NCBI GenBank assembly: GCA_032622095.1
Contig: CP136061.1
Location: 63,059,127 to 63,123,126, forward strand
Length of the DNA: 64,000 nt
Reading direction: 5' to 3'
Origin: Siphonodentalium dalli
Lineage: Eukaryota; Mollusca; Scaphopoda; Gadilida; Siphonodentaliidae
The notes below the pieces were generated by a model. The model searched no databases and had not been told where the DNA came from. It was given only the letters and a program-made list of their open reading frames with translations. The translations under genes and the position numbers were made by a program. Below are positions 46,701 through 55,700 of this stretch, one piece after another (the stretch's first letter is position 1; the number at the start of each line of letters is the position of its first letter).

Positions 46701-49700
46701 GTAGGTGTCGACTAGTCCATTAGTAGTCGACTAAGGGCAACGACTAGTCAACTACGAAATACCCTAGTCGTTTTGACACAAGAATAGAGTAAGGCGATGG
46801 CTTATACAATGGGTCGATTTAGGTACAGTTTCACTTTTAAAAAAAAGGAGGCTATCCATTATTAACCAGACCTTAACTGGGACCAAAATGCATTTATCCA
46901 GACTTATAGTTACCTGTACAGTACAACTATTGGATGAGACATAGGAAATAGAAATGAACCAATAGAACCTAATAAGAGAATTATCCAAACAACCTATGAA
47001 CCTACCGGTATGTAATTAGCATTGATGTAGGTGCTGAAATCATTGTGCTCAGTTTCTTCCAAAACAACCCTGGTATGGTCAACTGAAAAGGAATAAAAAC
47101 ATATAAGAGCAGTGAAAAACAATGTATTGTTTCACATGGTAGCCGTACACAATTTCCAGCAATCTCCCCCTACTGTACTTCAAATACATGCTGAGCCATT
47201 GTCATTGCCACAGGCTTCATGAATCAATTTTCGTTTGTTTGTTCTATTAGACACTGAGTTATTTCTCTTGATCTGAATACACAAAATACCCCAAGTTTAA
47301 CATGTCTATTTTCAGCCATAAAGCAGTCAATGACTGAGCGAATGTCAGAAAATAAGCATCTTCTAAACTGATACGGCTATGATAGAACCGAGAAGTATTT
47401 GAAATAGAAAACACTTATCGTAACCATTCCAAATATTGTCTCGAAAGTGCAGATGGCAACATACAGGGAGAGAAAATTTTTTTTTACCACACAGAGTTGG
47501 CTTGCACTGAAAGCCAAAAACCTACTATGCAATAAATTTTATCCCTTTGCGGATTTAAAAAACATTTGAACCATCAAACCAGTATGCCACAATTAACCCT
47601 TTCAGTGCCAAGTCTGATTTTTGTATCAACCCTTATTTCCTTGATCATTTTCCAAATTTATTGATTATAATAATGTGATACATTGATGGAAAGAGCTACA
47701 CAGCAGTTATGTTCCTCAGATACTTATTTTACTATTTTTCAGTCCTCATACAACCCTTGAAATTATGCTTGTTTCTAAGCATCCAAGTCTGAGTTTAGTG
47801 TGCCTGTCAATTTGCAGAATGAGGTCCCCATAGGGTGAATTTAGTGACGCTATCCCGCACAGCGGGCTATCATAACCAAATTCACCCTACTGGGACCTCA
47901 TTCTGCATGGACTCATCTGTACGGGAGACATAGACTCAGATTGAAGTTCCCAAATGGTGAATATTGTGATGAACACCCATTGGGAACCTCGATTATGCAA
48001 TGTGTCGTCTGCCAATTTGGGGATATAGAGAAACTAAACTAAAAAAGAAATAGAATATATGTGAAGAAGTTTCTATAGAAATTTGACAATAAAGAAACTT
48101 TCCAGAGAAGATGAGGTTATAAAGCACAATGAGGTCCCCAGAAGGTGAATTTAGTGATGCTAGCCCACTATGCGGGATAGCTTCACTAAATTCACCCTCT
48201 GGGGACCTCATTTTGCAAATGACAGGCACACTAAACTCAAGACTTGTGAGCATCATGAACCATTCTCATAACTATTTATATGTTCTACATTTAAATATTC
48301 TCATGTCAATATGTGAAAACGAGAGATTTCACTGAGGTTCTAGACATACCCTACTATGGGCATAGGTAAAATCCTTTCTATAATTACCATATATGTGTAT
48401 ATTGGGAAACACAGTTGGGCAAAACAATTTTAGAAAAAATTAGCAGTGGGATGACTATACAACAGAAAATACATAGGCCACTGGAGTCATGGCAAAACTT
48501 TTACCAAATTTCATTGAGACCTGATAAACCGTGGATGAAATGGCAGCTTCAGAATGAAACAAACACAAATATCTTTATGTCATTGCACTCTCTGATGAGG
48601 GAACTGCAGAAACTTTATTCATCTCAATTTTTGGGAACAATTAAGATACACTTAAATATATTGAAAGCCCTTGTGATGGTGAACATCCATAATATATTTT
48701 ATTGCGATCCAATAACCCATGTCTGAGATACTCACGTGGACCGAAAAAAATCATTATTTCCAGAAAAACGAAGGATAATTCTAGAATGTAAAAGGGGAAC
48801 AACATCATTGGGCCTTTTTATTAAAGCACCCATGAAGGTGAACCTCCACCTTAAATTTCATTCATATCAAATAACCCAAGGCTGAGATACTTAGGTGGGT
48901 GGACAAAACAAAATTATATCCAGATAAATAAAGAATGATAACTATAGAACGGAAAATGCAAACAACTTCAGATATATAATACTAGAAGGTGACCCGACTT
49001 CGTCCGGGCTATTCAAAAACCAAATTTCAAGTCGATTGCTCCATCCGTTTCCTAGATCTGGTCTGCGCATGCGCGAAGCTGGTGTCGCACGTGCTCGGCG
49101 ACCCGATAAAATTCGTATCCGGGGCAAGATACATTCACATACCAAATTTCAAGTCGATAGCTACACCCGTTTAGGAGATATATAGCCCAATGTCATTTGC
49201 GGATACCTCGGCCGGTGATGAGTTAACGCGACACAGTCAAATGCATCGGCAGGGTGAGAGTTAACGTAATCTAACTTTATGACCTCTGACGACGTCATAG
49301 AAGTTACGCATTGATTTTATCCTGATAAAAGATGGTACCACTTGTCCCTAATAATTGAGGCAGATAACTAAAACGGATACATACATATTATATATCGTTG
49401 GAAAGATGAAGCCACACAGATTCTAACCGTGCAAATTATATGACTGGCAATTTATTATTCGCGCTATATCGTATCGATTTGTGAGCACCGAACTGAAATA
49501 TATTAGCGCAAAACGGCGTAAAAATAGATTTGACCTCCGCACGTGAAAAGTTGACCTCGCACGGACAAATAAATATGCCTATGTTCGTCTCCGGCCGAAA
49601 ATACCCTAAAATACCAAATTTCATCGAAATTGGCTTAGTCGTTTTAGAGTCCATCGATTTCAAACAAACTTACACACACACACACAGATCTTTCAAAATA

Positions 49701-52700
49701 TATAATAGATGATATGGCCCTCAAATGAAAGCACTCCCAATGGCGAATCTCCATACAAAAGTTCATTGAGATCTGATAAACCTTGACTGAGGTATCTGCA
49801 TGGACAGACTGAAAACCACTATTTCAAGATAAAAGGATAAATCTAGAACGGAAAATGTGAAGATAATTGGGTCCTCTTTTGAAGCAGTCCAGATTGCGAA
49901 CAACCATCCCAACACCTCAGTCAAATCCCATACTCCATGGCTGATATATATGCCTACAGATGGATGAATGAAGTCATAAATCCAGTATACCCCCATTTTT
50001 CTTCCAAAGTGGTAGTATAATAAAAGATATAATGGCGATCATGTATGTTACTGAACAGCTTACATGGCATGATGTTCCCGTATCTGTTCTTGCCTATGTT
50101 TTCTTCTGTACGGCACACAGTAGCTGGATATTCTGAACTGAGTTTACCAAGCTCCTGAAACAACATGTTATTAGTAAGGATGAAGGGGTGGCTGTTACAA
50201 GCACTGATCACAACACCGGTTCCATTTGTAGCCATATATATTTAAAAAGGGAACGTACAAACTAGGGAGATCACATAAACTCAGGAATATATCTGCTATA
50301 TGTAAAATACCTCTACATCTTCCTGTGGTATATTGACCTGACAACACGACTTGTTACAGAGACAAGCCTTGGAAGTCATCTTCTCTCTAAAATGTGCCAC
50401 TTTGCCCTATTATCGTCGCAGGGAGAAGTGACTTTTCTCTCATATAAAGTAATGCCTGAGTAAGGAGTCGATTACTTAAGGCATTACTGTACCAGTATAT
50501 ATATACATATGTCCCAACACCATATTTTAAAGCATATTTACTGATTTACTGATTATATTAAATAGAGTTCTGAATCTGAATAGTACTCAGCATCGACAAA
50601 TGGCATTATTGTTAAGGGTTGTGCATCTTCCGGTCTATAGTGAAGTGACTATCTACAGTGTGAATTGGGGTGTTCTTACTTAATTGCTGTATAAATGGTA
50701 TTATAAATGGACTCTTGTGTCGCATAATTCTTATTGGATCATAGAAGGGTGATGTTGGGGTGAAAATTTATCGAACAACAGATCACATCTCCCTAATAAC
50801 CAAAAAGGGAGAAGTGACTTCTTTGAAACCTCTACTGGTCTCTGACTTGTTAAATGCTATAGTTACAGTAGTTATTTCAGGTATTTTGAGAATGGATCTG
50901 GGGCCCCTATAATTGGGGAAAAATCATGCAGTGAAGAGTTGAGTTTGGGAATTTTAAGTCACCTGCTTATTCATAATTACACTATTATCTTGGTGAAATC
51001 AAGGATTTGGAGTTAACTTCCTTGTAATATCTATGCCTTAATAGCAAGCGCACAAATTCCATGTTGTAAATAATAATCAAGCAACTAAAGAATCCACCAT
51101 CTTCCCACAAATACTCATTGTTTGCAGAAATTCAAGAAATCAATTGAGTTTATCCATACTAAGGTTATTAATATATTATTATTTAGTTGTTTGCTGCATT
51201 AAGTGTGTATCTTTGTACGACCAGACATCAAACCAGGATCTATGAGGTCCAAGAGTACATTGGGTGATAAGAGAGTACTCTTCTAAGAATATTTGAAGTG
51301 TCAAGGAAGGTGGGTTTTTTTTATTTTATCAATTGAACAATTCCTGGGGAGCTTATCGATGTTTTCGCTTATGCCCTTATTGATCATACCGAGGTCCCCT
51401 ACAATAACCGGGATGGTGATAATCTTAATGTGCCACATGCAACTGATCTCAATCTCAAGGTCCTTATATTTTGAAAGTTTCTCTGACTCTTTAATATTAT
51501 TATTATTATTATTCACATTTGTAGAGCACCTATTTCACAAAAATTGTGTTCATATGTACTTTACAATATACATGGGTGGTAAATTAAATATGTCATATAC
51601 ATGTACACAATAAAACAGTTATTCACATGAGTCTGTACGCAATTTTGAACAGGTGTGTTTTCAGTAGTTTCCGGAATTCTAACAGGTCACATGATAACCG
51701 ACGTTACATCTTCTATGACATTCCTATCAGACAACTTGGAACTACAAATGGCCAATCAGACTGTTGTCAATTTTCATGAAATAATCACTTGTCATATGCA
51801 CCCAAACTCGTTTAGTTTATATTTAGGCATACTCCTACAGATACAAACTTCAGTTTACAAGTGTACCATGGGAAATTAGCTTGTCAGACTTCATTATATT
51901 CTGGTTTAAAGTGGCCCAATTTTGAGGTAGTGCAGTATGTTTGTTGTTTTGCATTATCGGAGATTGTTTCTAGTTTCGTAGTGTTTTGTGTGCAAACATT
52001 CGCCAGTTATAATCAAGCTAATGTCTCATTAGTGAACCATTGGGAATTTTTAGGCTAAAATCAGGTCTATTTTGCATTGGGATAGGAGCCCAACATTCAG
52101 CCCCTTGTGCAATCTAGGATAACCCATGAATTAATCATGGCTGCCCTATTATAACCAAGCATTATAGAGATAGCTACCACAAATTACACTCACATATGAA
52201 ACAATAAATTCAGTGGATACAGAAAGTAAAACTGAGTGCCGCTGAAGATCTTGGCTGAAGGACAAGCCTTGGCTGCAGGCCGAGTTGTGGTGGGCACAGG
52301 ATGCTTATCCCCTTCATAGTAGTGGGGGTCTGGGGGACCTCCCGCAGGAATAAATTTTGAAATATATTGCATTGATATCAAATTCTGGGCCAATTGGCAG
52401 TTTAAATTTAGATCATTTCCCCCGGTCACGGGAATACAAATGCACTATGTCCATGATTGTGATTATGCTGCCTGGGAAATTTGGATTTTGGCCATAAAAT
52501 GGAGGCCTCTGGTGGCATTTGAGCTATTTTTCTGGAATTCTGTTAAGGGCAAGCTTGAATTTAACATAAAAATATATATTCAAATGAACAACATTATAAA
52601 TTTAATAGAGTTGCTCTCAGTTATGTCGTGCAATATAAATTAATAAACATATGTCAAATAACAGTATTAACCTTTTGAACCCATATCACCGATATTTCGG

Positions 52701-55700
52701 TGTAAACAAACGGTGTCTATATCCAGTGTAACACCGATATTTCTGTGCAGCGACGACATGAGTCGATAGCAAATTTATATATAGTATAACCAGCATCAGA
52801 CCCACTGAGTTATATTTGAATGACCCCCACATATGTCAGAGGTGCCCATGGTGTGTATGGAATGTTTGACCGCTAGTATCTTCAAAAACATACAATATTT
52901 TAAATGAACTGTGGTGCTTAATGAATGTTCATGAACATTCATAAAACACTCAAGTGCATGAACAATGGATATTCAAGAACATCAATTATTCATGAGCTTG
53001 ATTGTTTTATTAACGTTGATGTACTTGTTGATTTCTTGAAATGGATGTTCCATTTTCAGTTCATGAACATTCATGAAACAGTTCATGAATATTTCATGAA
53101 CCAGCCTTATCAAAATCAAATGATTCATGAACATACATGATGGTTCCTGAAAGGTGCATGGACTTTCAAAATCACGATAGGTTCATAAACTGTGCATGAA
53201 GTGCACATTCGTGAATCACATGATGGTTCCTAAACTTTCCATTACGTTAGGTTCCTGAATTGTGCATCCCGAACATTTCACATTCAATGACAATAGGTGC
53301 AGGTCAATATGGCTGATGGGGTCGTTGTCATGTTTGATACATAAATGCACACCACGTGAATTTCTGTATACATAAATGCACACCAGTTTCGCGTAATGAC
53401 ACGTGAAAGCTAGGTGTTATTGTTGTAGTTTTTTTCTTTCTACATAAATGCACACGTATTGATCATTTTGGTAAATTCAGTTCCATGCTCTAATCGATCA
53501 AACAATATTAGTTATTTCAGTCCACTTTTGATACTATAAGATCAGTATGTGACCAGTGTCCAATGTTAGCGCAGTCATCCTTGTGACAAAAGAAATTTAA
53601 ACCGGTATAGGAAGAAAATACTTTCAAATTGATTCAGCCGACAATTATTCGGCCACATTTCTATCTCGAGCCGGCCAAGACTGGTGTGCATTTATGAATA
53701 AATAAAATAAATAAATGCACACAGTGTGCATTTATGTATAAAACATTACTACAACGACCCCATTAGTGTCAATATGTTTCTGAGTCATACGAAACAGCAA
53801 TAACACAATGACTTATGTTCATACTTTAATCGGTAAGTTCATGAACGTCAATATGAATCCATATGAAATTGACAACAAGAGCACTGTGGCTTAATAAGAC
53901 TAATTTTTAAATCACTAATGCTCTAGTAGGTTTTGTCTAATGAGGCATGATTACATGTATGTAAATTGGTATTTTGAAAGTCCAGCTTTAATTTTGCTCT
54001 AGTCTGTGTGAGTCACTGTTAAATTACTAGTAAACAGTAATACTAGTAATCGTCCCATATCGTCCTGAATACCGTACATGAATGGACATACATGTCAATC
54101 ATATGCATATGGCTTATAAGTTATATAGTATTTGCTTCCATTTACATCAGAACTTCAGTCTTCACCAATCCTGTAACATGAGTAATCACTAGACTTTATT
54201 CCTGATTTAAAAATAGCTTTTGATTGCATCTGTATTAATGATACTGTATTCTCTGCCAAGTAGATTGGAATCACTAGCTATTCTGTCTAGGTCACTCACA
54301 ATCACAGTAGCCTGACACTGACGATACTCAATAGCCTCGTACAGTCATTGATAATAAAGAAGCAATCCTATCTGCGAATGCAGTCATGTTGACCAAATTG
54401 TCATCGAACCGTTAAACACTCATTGTTGATTGCTCCACTCACTACGGACAGGAAACATGATTATCATATTCCAATTTCATTCCATATATCCTCGAAAAAG
54501 ATCAACATTAACCACCAAACAAATGTTGAAAGAGTGTGACTTTGTGTGCACGTGCAATTTTTTCACTTCAAATTGTCTGCTCAAATTCAATTCAAGTGTG
54601 CACGTTCTCAAAAAACAAGAATGTTGAAACTATAAAAACAGATCGTTGTCTAATGCGTATTTTACACAATCAGGATTATTCATATACATCAAGTATACTA
54701 ACAAAGATACACATTGGATTTTAAATCAATAATATCCAAAATGTTCACACATTGTGTCTGCTTTGAATCCATCTTCCGGTCCCGTTTCATTTTTCAATTT
54801 GTTATCTACTTTTGATTTTAGGGCTTCCTCTGGTTGGAAATAGATTAATTTATGTTTTGTTTTGATGCTTATAAATGTAGGATCACTATAAGTTGAAGCT
54901 TATATTTGACAAAAGAAATGAAAAAGTCACCTGGGGTATTGATCTTTTTAAAGCAATATATGAAATTTAGTTGCACATTGCGTATCTCGATAGGTAATTA
55001 TTTCTCATTTATAAAACTGCAATCGTGGTTTATTTAGCATTTTACAAGTGTGGCTGACCCACCGATCAATCTATAATAGCCCTATTCGGCTAAAATAGAT
55101 TGATCGGTCTTCCTGGCACAGTGCTCATGCACTGTTGTAAGAGAGGTAACTATAAATTTCTTGAATATTGAAATTTTGTTTGAAGATTTGTACATGTTTA
55201 TATTGAATATTGTCGGTAAATTATTCCATGTCTCAAAAGAAATCAGAATCAATCTGTTGAAAGTAGTGGTTGAAAGGTAATTATAGAACCGTGACTCCCC
55301 ACGCAGATGCATGCTGGCTGTGAAAGACCGATTGGTCTATTTTAGCCTGAATGGGCTATTAGATATTGGATCAATCAGTTTTTGTGTTCACCCAAATCTG
55401 TTTTAGGCACAACATTACTAATTGTACCATACACTGATCAATTTAAATAAACTCTTTCTTGAGTGTACTTCCAAAATTGACCGTTATGTACAGGTACGTC
55501 AGAGAAGGGGCATGAAAGGGCACTCTCCCCACTTGCCCTGGTTCGGGGGAGTCGAATTGGGCCTCAGATGGTGCCCTACTGACTGGTTTGCTCCCTTTGC
55601 CATTTTATTGTGCTTCCGGTGTCCCTGGTTATGTAACCTATATATAGCAGGGGTTTCAGACTGAATTTAACAACAATTAATAGTCATTATTTTCCATGAA

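Noticed and set aside
48129-48335. Frames reading MRSPEGEFSDAS on + and MRSPEGEFSEAI on -
   Set aside because: The same peptide on both strands comes from the inverted GAGGTCCCC hairpins of a foldback element.
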